This document shows, in pieces, positions 50,714 to 62,867 of a DNA stretch of 64,000 nt. The stretch comes from Silanimonas lenta DSM 16282. Lineage in GTDB: Bacteria; Pseudomonadota; Gammaproteobacteria; Xanthomonadales; Xanthomonadaceae. Position numbers and translations under genes: made by a program. A model generated the notes under the pieces. That model did no database searches and was not told the DNA's origin. It was given only the letters and a program-made list of their open reading frames with translations. Where the stretch lies: positions 434,001 to 498,000 of the forward strand of contig NZ_AUBD01000001.1 of assembly GCF_000429065.1 (NCBI RefSeq), read 5' to 3'. The number at the start of each line of letters is the position of its first letter. Position 1 is the first letter of the stretch.

Positions 50714-52807
50714 CTAGCCGAACAGCCGCGCCACTTCCTCGCCGGGCATCGGCTTGCCAAGGTAGAAGCCCTGCCCCAGGGGGCAGCCGCGTTCGCGCAG
50801 CAGGCCGTGCTGGCCCTCGTTCTCGATGCCCTCGGCCACCACCGTGACGCCGAGCGAATGGGCCATGGCGATGACGCCGGTGGTGAGCGCGAGATCGTTC
50901 GGGTCGCGCAGGAGGTCGGTGACGAAGCTGCGGTCGATCTTCACCCCGTCCACCGGCACGCGGCGCAGGTGCGAGAGGCCGGAAAACCCGGTGCCGAAAT
51001 CGTCCAGCCAGACGCCCACGCCGGCCGCGCGCAGCCGGGTGAAGGCCGCGGTGGCCTGGGCCTCGTCGCGCAGGATGGCGGTCTCGGTGAGCTCGAGGTG
51101 CAGGCGCCGCGGATCAAGACCGCTGCGCGCGAGCGCCGCCTCCACGGTCTCCGGCAGGTCGCCGCGGGCGAGCTGGCGCGGCGAGATGTTGATCGCCACG
51201 AAGGGCCCGCGCCCGCCGGCCGGCGCCGCCCAGCCCGCGGCGGCGCGCATCGCCTCCTCCAGCACCCGGCGGCCCAGCTCCTCCACCTGGCCGCTCTCCT
51301 CGGCGATGCCGATGAACACCGAGGGCGGCACCAGGCCGAGGTGCGGATGGCTCCAGCGCAGCAGGGCCTCGGCACCCACCGCGCGGCCATCGGTGAGATC
51401 GAACACCGGCTGGAAGGCAAGGCTCATCTCACCGCGCTCCCAGGCCCCGCGCAGGTCGTGCTCGAGGCGCACCCGACGCTCCACCGCTTCGTCGAGGGCG
51501 CGCGAGTAGAAGCGCACGCAGCCCTTGCCGGCGGCCTTGGCCTGGTACATTGCCATGTCGGCGTTCTTCACCATCTGCGCTGCCGAGGCGGCGTCCTCGG
51601 GGAACACGGTGATGCCGATCGAGCCCGAGACCACGAGATCACGCTCGCCGAGCGGCAACGGCCGGGCGATGGCCGCGAGGATGCGCCGCGCCAGAGCCTC
51701 GGCGCGCCGGCGCACGTCGGCGCCAGGGAACAGCACCACGAACTCGTCGCCGCCGAAGCGCGCGAGTTCCACCACGTCGAGGTCCTCGGCCGCACAGGCC
51801 TCGCGAATGCGTGCCGCTACCTCCACCAGGAGCTCATCGCCGACGTGGTGACCGAGGGTGTCGTTCACCCGCTTGATGTCGTCAAGATCGATGAACAGCA
51901 GCGCCAGCTCGCCGCTGCTGGCCTGCAGGGTGAGCAGGCGCGATTCCAGCGATTCGGAAAGCGCGAGGCGGTTGCCGAGGCCGGTGAGCGGATCGGTGTA
52001 GGCGATGCGGCGGATGTCGCGCTCGTGGCGCTCCACCGAATCGGCCATCCGCACGAACACCCGCGTCAAGTCGCCGATCTCGTCGTCGCGCACCGGCAGG
52101 GCGCGGGCCTCGGCGTAACGTCCGGCCTCCACCGCGCCGGCCGCCTCGGCCAGCAGGCGGATCGGCTTCAGCACCCGCTTGCGCAGGGAATACAGCCCGA
52201 CCAGGCCGAACCCGAACAGGCAGGCAAGGCCGCCGAGCAGCCACTGCACATGCGCCGCCCGGGTACTGGCGAGTCCCTGCTCGACGCTGCGCGACCAGGC
52301 TTGGGCTGTCACCCGGCCCTGCGCCATCGACAGTCCGAGCTGCACCGTGCCGATGCGCTGTTCACCCAGGGTCACCGGCGCCTCGAGATGCAGCAGGTCG
52401 CCCTCCCAGCGCACCGGGGGCTGGCGGCCCGCGCCCGCCTCCGTCTCGCCGAAGCGGGCGATGTCGCGGCTGCCGTCGTGCACGATGCGCCCGGCGGCGT
52501 CTACCACCCGCACGTACACCACGTCGGCCTGCTGCCCGGTGCTGCGCACGTACTCGCCGATGCGGTCGAGATCGAGGAAGTACAACGGGTTGGCCACCGC
52601 GGCGGCGAGCTGTGCGGCGAGGCTGTCGCCCCGCTGCCTGAGTCCGTCGCGCAGCAGTTCCAGCACCAGCGCATCGCCGCCCTCGCGCATGGCGCTGAAG
52701 CTGCGTTGCTCACGCCAGATCAGCCCGGCGAACACCAGGGCGATCGTGCCCACGCACAGGCCCACCCAAACCAGCATCTGGGCGCGCAGAGTCCAGCGGA
52801 TCTTCAT
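50714..52807 (-). CDS. Membrane-bound GGDEF/EAL protein
   Basis: The 697-residue protein has a transmembrane helix at about 11-31, a periplasmic sensor (about 32-184), a second helix at about 187-207, a HAMP domain (about 208-262), a GGDEF domain with an intact GGDEF at 352-356 and an EAL domain (GAEALLRW, DDFGTGFSGLSHL). No RxxD inhibitory site precedes GGDEF. It could make and degrade c-di-GMP, the balance set by the sensor. Its start overlaps the stop of the periplasmic binding protein by 4 bp, which suggests that protein as ligand-sensing partner. Confidence 0.95.
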   Translation of the reverse strand: MKIRWTLRAQMLVWVGLCVGTIALVFAGLIWREQRSFSAMREGGDALVLELLRDGLRQRGDSLAAQLAAAVANPLYFLDLDRIGEYVRSTGQQADVVYVRVVDAAGRIVHDGSRDIARFGETEAGAGRQPPVRWEGDLLHLEAPVTLGEQRIGTVQLGLSMAQGRVTAQAWSRSVEQGLASTRAAHVQWLLGGLACLFGFGLVGLYSLRKRVLKPIRLLAEAAGAVEAGRYAEARALPVRDDEIGDLTRVFVRMADSVERHERDIRRIAYTDPLTGLGNRLALSESLESRLLTLQASSGELALLFIDLDDIKRVNDTLGHHVGDELLVEVAARIREACAAEDLDVVELARFGGDEFVVLFPGADVRRRAEALARRILAAIARPLPLGERDLVVSGSIGITVFPEDAASAAQMVKNADMAMYQAKAAGKGCVRFYSRALDEAVERRVRLEHDLRGAWERGEMSLAFQPVFDLTDGRAVGAEALLRWSHPHLGLVPPSVFIGIAEESGQVEELGRRVLEEAMRAAAGWAAPAGGRGPFVAINISPRQLARGDLPETVEAALARSGLDPRRLHLELTETAILRDEAQATAAFTRLRAAGVGVWLDDFGTGFSGLSHLRRVPVDGVKIDRSFVTDLLRDPNDLALTTGVIAMAHSLGVTVVAEGIENEGQHGLLRERGCPLGQGFYLGKPMPGEEVARLFG

Positions 52808-53715
52808 TCGATGGCCTCCCGGGTGCGGCGGGCGGCATCGGCCAGCACTGCGAGGGCGGCGAGGTCGGCCGGCTCCGGGCGCAGGAAGGCGGTGGTGTCG
52901 AAGAAACGCCGCAGCGCCGGGGCCGCCTCCGGGTCCTCGGCCGCGGCGGCCAGCACCTCGGTGAGGCGCCGCCGTACCCGCGCATCGAGATCCGGGCGCA
53001 CCAGCTCCATCGCCCGTGGCGCCTGCGGGCTGCGGCCCACCACCCGCAAGGCCTCCGCCCGCGGGTCGCGGGCGCGGAGCTGCTCCAGGTCCACCTCGCT
53101 GAAGGCGCCGGCGTCCACCACGCCCTTCAGCACCCAGGTGGCGATATTGGCCTCGGAGTTGGCGAACACATAGCCCACGCTGCCGGAGCGCGGGCGGTCG
53201 GCCGGGCTCGGCAGGATTTCCATCGGCACCCCATGGTCGAGCAGGGTGATCGCCGGCAGCAGGTAGGCGCTGGTGGAGGCCGGGCGCTGCAGCGCCAGCC
53301 GCCGCCCACGCAGGTCGCGCAGGCCCTGCACTGCCGAGTCGTGGCGCACGAACAGCACCGAGCGGTAGTAGCGCACGCCATCGCGCTCGGTGAACAGCAC
53401 CGGCAGCGCGCCGGCGCGGTCGATCAGCAGAAGGCCGCTGCCAGCCGTCTCGGTCACCCAGTCCACCCGGCCATGGCGCAGGTAGCTCGTCATGCGCGAG
53501 GCATCCGGGGCCATCAGGATGCGCCCCTCGCGGATGCCGACATCGGCCATGCGCGGCACTACGTAGTCGAGCAGGGGCTTCAGCTGGTCGTAATGGCGCT
53601 GCGGATCATCGCTGATACGGCCGAGGACGAGGATGCCGGACTCGGCCCGGGCCGCCGCGGCCAGGGCCATGAACACCATCAGTGCGAATGCGTAGAACCG
53701 GTACCGCCCGTCCAT
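52804..53715 (-). CDS. PhnD-like periplasmic substrate-binding protein
   Basis: The 303-residue protein has a signal peptide (about 1-24, ending ARA) and the phosphonate/phosphite-binding PhnD-type fold: LVLGRISDDPQRHYDQLKPLLDYV, RMTSYLRHGRVDWVTETAGSG, LRDLRGRRLALQRPASTSAYLLPA and GVVDAGAFSEVDLEQL. No ABC permease or ATPase is adjacent; instead the gene overlaps the GGDEF/EAL gene by 4 bp. A sensory rather than transport role is therefore inferred. ATG 53715 starts the signal peptide. Confidence 0.88.
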   Translation of the reverse strand: MDGRYRFYAFALMVFMALAAAARAESGILVLGRISDDPQRHYDQLKPLLDYVVPRMADVGIREGRILMAPDASRMTSYLRHGRVDWVTETAGSGLLLIDRAGALPVLFTERDGVRYYRSVLFVRHDSAVQGLRDLRGRRLALQRPASTSAYLLPAITLLDHGVPMEILPSPADRPRSGSVGYVFANSEANIATWVLKGVVDAGAFSEVDLEQLRARDPRAEALRVVGRSPQAPRAMELVRPDLDARVRRRLTEVLAAAAEDPEAAPALRRFFDTTAFLRPEPADLAALAVLADAARRTREAIE

Positions 53716-53764
53716 CCTCGACCTTGGAAAACGGAAACCCGCCGAGTGTGACACGGTTTGACGA

Positions 53765-54517
53765 TTATTGTGATTCCCGTCTTTGCGCCAGCCGGGCCAT
53801 GCGCTGGGCATCGGCGAGGATGCCGTGGAGGATGCGCACCTCGCGCTCGTCGGGGGCGGCGCGCAGGAACAGCCGGCGCAGGCGGCGCATCACCGTCACC
53901 CCGCTGCGGCCCTTGTGGAAGTCGATGTCGCGCAGGGTCTCGTCGAGATGGGCAAAGAAGCGTTCCAGCTCGTCATGGGTGGCCGGCCGGCGCACCTCCA
54001 GCGGCGGGCGCGCCGTGTCCCGGCCCTCGCGCTCCAGGGCCGCCAGCCGCAGCTCGTAGGCCAGTACCTGCACCGCCTGGGCAAGGTTGAGCGAGGTGAA
54101 CCCGGGATCGGTGGGGATGCACACCGAGGCATGGCACTGCTGCAGCTCGGCGTTCTCGAGGCCGGTGCGCTCGGGGCCGAACACCAGCGCCACCTCGCCC
54201 AATGCCGCCGCGTCGAGCAGCCGTGCCGCGGCCTCGCGCGGGCTGTATTCGGGCATCGGCACGGCGCGCTGGGTGGCGGTGCTGCCGAACACCAGGGTGC
54301 AGCCGGCCACCGCCTCGGCCAGCGTGGCGCTGATCCGCGCCCCGTCGAGCAGGTCGTCGGCCCCGGCGGCGAGGGCATGGGCCTCGGGGTGCGGGAAGCG
54401 CTCCGGCGCCACCAGGTGCAGGGCCCGGAAGCCCATGGTCTTCAGGGCCCGGGCCGAGGAGCCGATGTTGCGCGGGTGCTGGGTGCCCACCAGGACCATC
54501 CGCACCCGTTCAAGCAC
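53765..54517 (-). CDS. trmJ: tRNA (cytidine/uridine-2'-O-)-methyltransferase TrmJ
   Basis: TrmJ methylates position 32 of the anticodon loop in tRNA. The 250-residue SPOUT protein (E. coli 246) has [38 protein letters not shown] and [25 protein letters not shown] chose GTG 54517 because its N-terminus ([12 protein letters not shown]) aligns residue for residue with the E. coli start (MLDNIRIVLVET); GGAGG lies 11 bp upstream, and a TTG at 54523 would have tighter spacing. It diverges from suhB, as in E. coli. Confidence 0.94.
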   Translation of the reverse strand: MLERVRMVLVGTQHPRNIGSSARALKTMGFRALHLVAPERFPHPEAHALAAGADDLLDGARISATLAEAVAGCTLVFGSTATQRAVPMPEYSPREAAARLLDAAALGEVALVFGPERTGLENAELQQCHASVCIPTDPGFTSLNLAQAVQVLAYELRLAALEREGRDTARPPLEVRRPATHDELERFFAHLDETLRDIDFHKGRSGVTVMRRLRRLFLRAAPDEREVRILHGILADAQRMARLAQRRESQ

Positions 54518-54618
54518 GCGCAAGGCAGCCTCCGGGAAAACGGGTACACTCCGCGCCGGCCCGGCACGGACCGGGCCGACGTTCTTCTTCAACCGGGCGG
54601 ATAAGAGGCGGGCAGCGC

Positions 54619-55455
54619 ATGCAGAACCCTGTCGTCAATGTCATGGTCAAGGCCGCGCGCGCCGCGGGCAGCGTCCTGCTGCGCAACATGGCGCGACTCG
54701 ACAGCCTCAACGTGGTCGAGAAGGCCCGCCAGGACTACGCCAGCGAAGTCGACGGCCTGGCCGAGCGCGAGATCATACGCGAGCTCAAGCGCGCCTACCC
54801 CGACTACGCCATCCTCGGCGAGGAAACCGGCCAGACCGGCAAGGGCCGCCACACCTTCGTCGTCGATCCGCTCGACGGCACCTCGAACTACCTGCGCGGC
54901 ATCCCGCACTTCTGCGTCTCGATCGCTCTCGTCGACAACGGCGAACCGACCGATGCCGTCATCTACGATCCACTGCGCAACGAGCTGTTCTGCGCCAGCC
55001 GCGGCTCGGGCGCGGTGCTGAACGACCGCCGCCTGCGCCTCAACACCCAGCGCGAGCTGCCCGGCGCGGTGCTGGTGAGCGGCTTCCCGCCGCGCGAGCG
55101 CAAGCGCCTCGCGCCGCAGCTCAAGGCCATCGAGATGCTGCTGGCCGAGGCCGAGGACGTGCGTCGCAGCGGTTCTGCCGCCCTCGACCTCGCCTGGGTG
55201 GCGGCCGGCCGCTGCGACGGCTATTTCGAGGCCGGGGTGAAGCCCTGGGACATCGCCGCCGGCATCCTGCTGGTGCGCGAGGCCGGCGGCCGCGCCTGCG
55301 ATTTTCGCGGGCGCTCCGAGAAGATGCTGTTCGAAGGCCAGGTGATCGCCGGCCCGATGAAGGTGGTCGAGCGGGTGCAGAAGGCGGTGCAGGAGAGCGG
55401 CTGGCTGGCCAGCTTCGCCCCGCCGCCGCTGAACCCCGCCGGCACGCCGGGCTGA
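54619..55455 (+). CDS. suhB: Inositol monophosphatase family protein SuhB
   Basis: The 278-residue protein has the metal-binding motifs of the family: GEETG (67-71), [12 protein letters not shown] (83-94) and WDIAAG. E. coli SuhB also joins the NusA/S10 rRNA antitermination complex and helps ribosome assembly; divergence from trmJ, as in E. coli, supports the orthology. The start at 54619 gives the family N-terminus [15 protein letters not shown] terminator follows. Confidence 0.94.
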   Translation: MQNPVVNVMVKAARAAGSVLLRNMARLDSLNVVEKARQDYASEVDGLAEREIIRELKRAYPDYAILGEETGQTGKGRHTFVVDPLDGTSNYLRGIPHFCVSIALVDNGEPTDAVIYDPLRNELFCASRGSGAVLNDRRLRLNTQRELPGAVLVSGFPPRERKRLAPQLKAIEMLLAEAEDVRRSGSAALDLAWVAAGRCDGYFEAGVKPWDIAAGILLVREAGGRACDFRGRSEKMLFEGQVIAGPMKVVERVQKAVQESGWLASFAPPPLNPAGTPG

Positions 55456-55513
55456 ACGCCCCGCTGCCCCCCGGAGCCCCACGCGCCACGGTGGCCGCAG
55501 GGGCGGAAACGAC

Positions 55514-55540
55514 GAAGGCCGCGGCAATCCCGCGGCCTTC
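55514..55540. terminator. Bidirectional hairpin between suhB and secF
   Basis: A perfect 11-bp stem, GAAGGCCGCGG (55514-55524) with CCGCGGCCTTC (55530-55540), has a 5-base loop. Downstream on the minus side comes GTCGTTTCC; on the plus side there is no T run. It lies between convergent suhB and secF and probably ends both transcripts. Confidence 0.65.
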
Positions 55541-55565
55541 ACCGTAAAGCGCCGTCAGGCCGGCC

Positions 55566-56522
55566 TCAGGGCCGGCGGTCGAGATCCGAGGTGTCGCGCG
55601 CCTTGGGCAGCAGGTCCTGCTTGCTCACGTTCATCCACAGCAGCAGCGGGCAGGCAAGGAAGATCGAGGACAGGGTGCCAACGACGATGCCCACCATCTG
55701 CGACTCGGCCATGCCCTGCAGGCTGGCGCCGCCGAACAGGTAGAGCGCGAACACCGACATGAAGGTGGCCATGGAGGTGATGATGGTGCGCGAGAGCGTG
55801 CCGTTGATGGCGTTGTTCAGCACCTTCACCGGCTCCACCTTGTGCATGCTGCGGAAGTTCTCGCGCACGCGGTCGAAGATCACGATGGTGTCGTTGATCG
55901 AGTAACCCATCACCGAGAGCACGCCGGCCAGCACGTAGAGGTCGAACTCGTGGCCGTTGAGCGAGAACCAGCCCAGCACCAGCAGCACGTCGTGCAGCGA
56001 GGTGATGATGGCGGCCACGGCGAACTTCCACTCGAAGCGCGCGGTGATGTAGACGAGGAAGCCGATCACCACGAAGCCGAGCGCCAGCAGGCCGTCCTCG
56101 GCCAGCTCGCGGCCCACCTGCGGGCCGACGAAGTCGGAGCGCACCACGGTGGCGCGGTTGTCCGGCGTGCTCAGCACATCGGCGATGATGCCGCCGGCCG
56201 CCGCCATGGCCTCGGCGCCGCCCTCCACGTCCTGCGGACGCGGCTGCAGGCGCACGATCACGTCGCGGTCCGAGCCAAAGGTCTGCACCACCGGGCTGCT
56301 GAAGCCCTCGGCGGTGAGCCTGGCGCGCAGCTGCTCGAGGTCCGGTGGCTGCTCGAAGCGCAGCTCGGCCACGGTGCCGCCGGTGAAGTCGAGCGCGAAG
56401 TTGAAGCCCTTGAAGGGGATCAGCAGCGCCGAGGCCAGCATCAGCCCGAGGCCGATGGCAAGCCACACCCAGCGCAGGCGCAGGAAGTCGATGTTGGTCT
56501 GGTAGGGAATGAGGCGGAACAC
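55566..56522 (-). CDS. secF: Protein translocase subunit SecF
   Basis: SecF works with SecD to pull exported proteins across the membrane using the proton gradient. The 318-residue protein has six transmembrane helices, DFTGGTVAELRF in the first periplasmic domain, and the SecD/SecF signatures YSINDTIVIFDRVREN and TSMATFMSVFALYLFGG. I chose GTG 56522, 13 bp after secD with GGAG 7 bp before it; the ATG at 56573 lies inside secD. Confidence 0.95.
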   Translation of the reverse strand: MFRLIPYQTNIDFLRLRWVWLAIGLGLMLASALLIPFKGFNFALDFTGGTVAELRFEQPPDLEQLRARLTAEGFSSPVVQTFGSDRDVIVRLQPRPQDVEGGAEAMAAAGGIIADVLSTPDNRATVVRSDFVGPQVGRELAEDGLLALGFVVIGFLVYITARFEWKFAVAAIITSLHDVLLVLGWFSLNGHEFDLYVLAGVLSVMGYSINDTIVIFDRVRENFRSMHKVEPVKVLNNAINGTLSRTIITSMATFMSVFALYLFGGASLQGMAESQMVGIVVGTLSSIFLACPLLLWMNVSKQDLLPKARDTSDLDRRP

Positions 56523-56535
56523 GCGGAGACTCCGG

Positions 56536-58413
56536 TCAGATGGCCAGGCCGGCCAGCTTCCGGCGGCCGCCATAGATCAGGGTGACGATGCCGCGCGACA
56601 CCGAGACGGCGGTGTACATCGAGGTCAGGATGCCGATGATGAGCGCGATGGCGAAGCCCTTGATCGGGCCGGTGCCGAACACGAACAGCGCCACGCCCGC
56701 CAGCAGGGTGGTGATGTTGGCGTCGAAGATGGTGCCCGAGGCCTTCTCGTAGCCCACCACGATGGAGTTGAGCGGCGTGTTGCCGGCCCGCAGTTCCTCG
56801 CGGATACGCTCGTTGATCAGCACGTTGGCGTCCACCGACAGGCCCACGGTGAGCGCGATCGCCGCCAGGCCCGGCAGGGTGATGGTGGCCCCCATGATCG
56901 ACATGATCGCCACCAGCATCAGCAGGTTGAGCAGCAGGGCGAGGTTCGTCACCAGGCCGAACATGCGGTAGTAGACGAGGAAGAACACCAGCACGATGAG
57001 GAAGGAGGCGACGATGGTCTTTACGCCTCGCTCGATGTTCTCGGCACCGAGGCTAGGACCGATGATGCGCTCCTCGACGAACTCCATCGGCGCGGCGAGC
57101 GCGCCCGAGCGCAGCAGCAGGGCGAGCTGCTGGGCCTCGGCCGGGCTCTCGAGGCCGGTGGTCTGGAACTGGCGGCTGAACACGCCGCGGATGGTGGCGA
57201 GCGAGATGATCTCCTCGGTCACCCGCGTGCTGCGCACTTCCTCGCCATTGACGATGCGCACCTCGGGGGTGCGCTCGATGTAGACCACCGCCATCGGCTT
57301 GCCGACGTTCTGCGAGGTGAACTCGAACATGCGCTGGCCAGCCGAGGCGTTCAGCGTCACCGACACGCCCGGCGTGCCGGTCTCGGGGTCGGTGATCGAG
57401 GTGGCGGCCACCAGCTGGTCGCCGGAGGCGATCACCCGCTTGGCCAGCACCACCGGAATGCGGCTGCCATCCGGCGCGCGCTCGCGCATGTAGTAAAGCC
57501 GGCCCTCCGGCGGAATGCGGCCGGTGCGCTCGGCCTCGATGGCGTCGGCGCCAGTGAGCAGAGCGGCGCGGTACTCGAGGGTGGCGGTGGCGCCGATCAC
57601 CCGCTTGGCCAGCGCGGTGTCCTGCACGCCCGGCAACTGCACCACGATGCGCGAGTCGCCCTGGCGCTGCACGACCGGCTCGGCCACGCCCAGGGCGTTG
57701 ATGCGGTTGCGCAGGATGGCCGCGTTCTGGTTGATGGTCTCGGTGAGCAGGGCCTGCACCGCGGTCGGCGGCAGCGCGGCGGTGAAGCCGGGGCCGGCGC
57801 TGCCGGAAAGCAGCTGCAGGGTCAGCTCCGGAGCATCGGCCGCCACCCGCGCCATCGCCCGCGAGAGGTCCTCGGCCCGGCTCAGGCGCACCAGGATGTC
57901 ATTCGGACGCACCAGCACTTCCTGGGCGCCGATGCGCTGTTCGCGCAGTACCGCGCGGATCTGCTCGGCATAGGCGGTCTCGCGCTTCTCCAGCGCGGCC
58001 TTCTGGTCCACCTGCAGCAGGAAGTGCACGCCGCCCTGCAGGTCGAGGCCGAGCAGCATCGGCCGGGCGCCGATCAGCTCGAGCCAGCGCGGCACGGTGG
58101 AGGCGAGATTCTGCGCCACCGTGTAGCCCCCCTCGAACTCGGACCGCAGCAGCTGCGCGGCGCGCAGCTGGTCATCGCTGGCAAGCCTGACCAGCAGGTT
58201 GCCGCCCTCCTCGGCCACCGACTTGTAGGGGATGCCAGCGGCATCCAGCAGGCCGGCCACCCGGTCACGCAAGGCGGCATCCACCACCGAGCCGCGGTTG
58301 GCGGTGATCTGCACCGCCGCATCCTGCTTGTAGAGGTTGGGCAGCGCGTACAGGGTGCTCAGCACCAGGATCAGCGCGGCCAGGATGAATTTCCAGCGGG
58401 GGTATTCGAGCAT
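56536..58413 (-). CDS. secD: Protein translocase subunit SecD
   Basis: The 625-residue protein has an N-terminal helix, a large periplasmic P1 region (GLDLQGGVHFLLQVD) with a ferredoxin-like head, P4-like segment and five C-terminal helices with SVDANVLINERIREEL and DANITTLLAGVALFVFGTGPIKGFA. The D in SVDANVLI belongs to the conserved proton-pathway region. Together with SecF and YajC it forms the accessory part of the Sec holocomplex. Gene order queA-tgt-yajC-secD-secF matches E. coli. Confidence 0.97.
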   Translation of the reverse strand: MLEYPRWKFILAALILVLSTLYALPNLYKQDAAVQITANRGSVVDAALRDRVAGLLDAAGIPYKSVAEEGGNLLVRLASDDQLRAAQLLRSEFEGGYTVAQNLASTVPRWLELIGARPMLLGLDLQGGVHFLLQVDQKAALEKRETAYAEQIRAVLREQRIGAQEVLVRPNDILVRLSRAEDLSRAMARVAADAPELTLQLLSGSAGPGFTAALPPTAVQALLTETINQNAAILRNRINALGVAEPVVQRQGDSRIVVQLPGVQDTALAKRVIGATATLEYRAALLTGADAIEAERTGRIPPEGRLYYMRERAPDGSRIPVVLAKRVIASGDQLVAATSITDPETGTPGVSVTLNASAGQRMFEFTSQNVGKPMAVVYIERTPEVRIVNGEEVRSTRVTEEIISLATIRGVFSRQFQTTGLESPAEAQQLALLLRSGALAAPMEFVEERIIGPSLGAENIERGVKTIVASFLIVLVFFLVYYRMFGLVTNLALLLNLLMLVAIMSIMGATITLPGLAAIALTVGLSVDANVLINERIREELRAGNTPLNSIVVGYEKASGTIFDANITTLLAGVALFVFGTGPIKGFAIALIIGILTSMYTAVSVSRGIVTLIYGGRRKLAGLAI

Positions 58414-58480
58414 GGGCGTGGGTCGGGCCGGCAGGCGCCAGCCGTGTGGATCCGGCAGGAAGCCGGGGGGTGGGGGTGGC

Positions 58481-58822
58481 TCAGAGCGACTTCAAGGTGC
58501 CCTTGGGCAGCACGGCATTGATCGCGCCCTTCTGCAGGCGGATGCGGATGCCCTCGGCGATCTCGACGGTGAGGAAGCTCTCGCCCACCTCCTCGATGCG
58601 GCCGGCGATGCCGCCACTGGTGATCACCTCGTCGCCCCTGGCCAGCTTCTCGACCATCTGCCGGTGTTCCTTCTGCCGCTTCATCTGCGGCCGGATCATC
58701 ATGAAGTACATCAGCACGAAGACCGCGGCGAGCAGGATGAAGCTCGGCCACGGGCTGGGCTGGGCTGGGGCACCGGCGGCCTGGGCATGGGCGGCAGGAA
58801 TGAGGAGATCGAGCAGGGACAT
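58481..58822 (-). CDS. yajC: Preprotein translocase subunit YajC
   Basis: This 113-residue single-span protein has a hydrophobic helix (about 25-43, WPSFILLAAVFVLMYFMMI) followed by the family signature RPQMKRQKEHRQMVEKLARGDEVITSGG. The N-terminal 20 residues are Ala-rich. It lies between tgt and secD. Confidence 0.95.
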   Translation of the reverse strand: MSLLDLLIPAAHAQAAGAPAQPSPWPSFILLAAVFVLMYFMMIRPQMKRQKEHRQMVEKLARGDEVITSGGIAGRIEEVGESFLTVEIAEGIRIRLQKGAINAVLPKGTLKSL

Positions 58823-58919
58823 GGGCGTGCAGCTTCCAGCAGACCGAAACAGCCCGGAAGTATGCCACGCCCCCGCCCCGCCGGCCCGCCCCCGGGGCAG
58901 CCCGCCTCCGGGAACCGGC

Positions 58920-61078
<2,159 letters not shown>

Positions 61079-61235
61079 GGACCGGCTTGACTGGCCGCTC
61101 CTCCAGCAGGCGCCGTGCGGCGCGGGGTAGCGATTGTACGCGTCGGACTCCCATCACCGCGCTCTCCCCTCGACATTCCCTTGCCTGCGTGCAAGCTCAC
61201 ACTTTCCCTTGATTGAACCTACCCCGGAGCCCGCC

Positions 61236-62249
61236 ATGCCCATCCGCGCCTATGCCGCCACGGCCCCGAAGGGCCGCCTCGAGGCCTTCGAGTACGAGCC
61301 CGGCCCGCTGCCGCCCGAGTTCGTCGAGGTGCAGGTCGAGCACTGCGGCCTGTGCCACTCCGACCTCAGCATGGTGAACAACGACTGGGGCAATGCCCGC
61401 TACCCGCTGGTACCGGGCCACGAGGCCATCGGCCGCGTGGTGGCGGTCGGCCCCGAGGCGAAGCGGGTGAAGGTGGGCGACCGCGTGGGCATCGGCTGGT
61501 ACCAGAGCAGCTGCATGGCCTGCGAACAGTGCCTCTCGGGCCACCACAACGTCTGCGGGAAATCGAGCGGGCTCATCGTCTCCGGCCATGGCGGCTTTGG
61601 CGAGCGCGTGCGCGCGCACTGGGTCTGGGCCACGCCGATTCCCGAGGGCGTGAACGCCGCCAGCGCCGGCCCCCTGCTCTGCGGCGGCATCACCGTGTTC
61701 GGCCCCATCGCCCATTTCGGCATCAAGCCCACCGACCGCGTGGGCGTGGTCGGCATCGGTGGCCTCGGCCACCTCGCCCTGCAGTTCCTCAAGGCCTGGG
61801 GCTGCGAGGTCACGGCCTTCACCTCCAGCGAGGGCAAGCACGAGGAAGCGATCCGGCTCGGCGCCCACCGCACGGTGGTCAGCACCGATGCGAAGGCGCT
61901 GGCGAAGGAGGCCGGGCGCTTCGATTTCATCCTCGTCACCGCCAATGTCACCCTGCCCTGGGGCGCCTACCTGTCGGCACTCGCGCCCAATGGCCGCCTG
62001 CACTTTGTGGGCGCGGTGCTGGAGCCGGTGCCGGTGCCGGCCTTCGCCCTGATCGGCGGGCAGAAATCGGTGAGCGGCTCGCCGCTGGGCAGCCCGGCCA
62101 CCACGGCGCAGATGCTGGAGTTCTGCGCCCGGCACGGCATCGCCCCGCAGGTGGAACGCTTCCCGATGTCGCGGATCAACGAGGCCTTCGAGCACCTGCA
62201 CAGCGGCAAGGCGCGCTATCGCATCGTGCTGGATGCCGACTTCGCCTGA
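61236..62249 (+). CDS. Zinc-dependent alcohol dehydrogenase / aldehyde reductase (YahK-like)
   Basis: The 337-residue medium-chain dehydrogenase has catalytic zinc residues C37 and H62-E63 (CGLCHSD, GHEAIG) plus the Cys in LLCGGIT, a structural zinc site C93, C96, C99, C107, and nucleotide motif GIGGLGHLALQF. It belongs to the cinnamyl-alcohol-dehydrogenase-like, NADPH-preferring YahK/AdhP type; the substrate is not predictable. The start was set at ATG 61236 with CCGGAG 7 bp upstream. Confidence 0.92.
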   Translation: MPIRAYAATAPKGRLEAFEYEPGPLPPEFVEVQVEHCGLCHSDLSMVNNDWGNARYPLVPGHEAIGRVVAVGPEAKRVKVGDRVGIGWYQSSCMACEQCLSGHHNVCGKSSGLIVSGHGGFGERVRAHWVWATPIPEGVNAASAGPLLCGGITVFGPIAHFGIKPTDRVGVVGIGGLGHLALQFLKAWGCEVTAFTSSEGKHEEAIRLGAHRTVVSTDAKALAKEAGRFDFILVTANVTLPWGAYLSALAPNGRLHFVGAVLEPVPVPAFALIGGQKSVSGSPLGSPATTAQMLEFCARHGIAPQVERFPMSRINEAFEHLHSGKARYRIVLDADFA

Positions 62250-62261
62250 GGCGCTGCCGGC

Positions 62262-62863
62262 CTAGAGCCAGCCCTTCTGCCGCGCGAGGCGGTGCGCCTC
62301 GACGCGGTTGCTGGCACCCAGCTTGCCGATGGCCTCGCTGAGGTAGTTGCGCACGGTGCCATTGGAGAGGTGCAGTTTCAGGGCGATGTCCTGCGAGGAG
62401 AGGCCCTCGCCGGCCAGCCGCAGCACGGCGCGCTCGCGCTCGGTGAGCGGGTCGGCCTCTTCGCGCCAGGCGTCCACCGCCAGCTCGGGGGCGATGGCGC
62501 GGCCGCCGCGATGCACGTCGCGTAGGGCACGGGCCAGGGTCTCCACCGGCGCGTCCTTCAAGAGGTAGCCGCGCACGCCGGCGTCCAGCGCGCGGCGCAG
62601 GTAGCCGCCGCGGGCGAAGGTGGTGACGATGACCACGCGGGTGGGCAGGCCGGCCTCCTTCACCCTGGCGGCGAGGTCGAGGCCAGTGAGGCCCGGCATC
62701 TCGATGTCGGTGAGCAGCAGGTCGGGCCGGTGGCGCTGCACGGCGGCCCAGGCGGCGTCGCCATCGCCGGCTTCGGCCACGACCTCCAGATCGGGTTCCA
62801 GCGACAGCAGGCCCGCGAGCGCGCCGCGCAGCAGGGCCTGGTCCTCGGCCAGCACGAGGCGGA

Positions 62864-62867
<4 letters not shown>
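62262..62867 (-). CDS. NarL/LuxR-type response regulator (DesR-like)
   Basis: The 201-residue protein has a receiver domain with D54 as phospho-acceptor (LLTDIEMPGLTGLDL), the T in VTTFARGG and K in LLKDAPVE, and a LuxR helix-turn-helix at about 138-195 (LTERERAVLRLAGEGLSSQD). It pairs with the adjacent kinase, overlapping its stop by 4 bp. DesR-type regulators control membrane lipid desaturation in Bacillus, but targets here are unknown. Confidence 0.93.
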
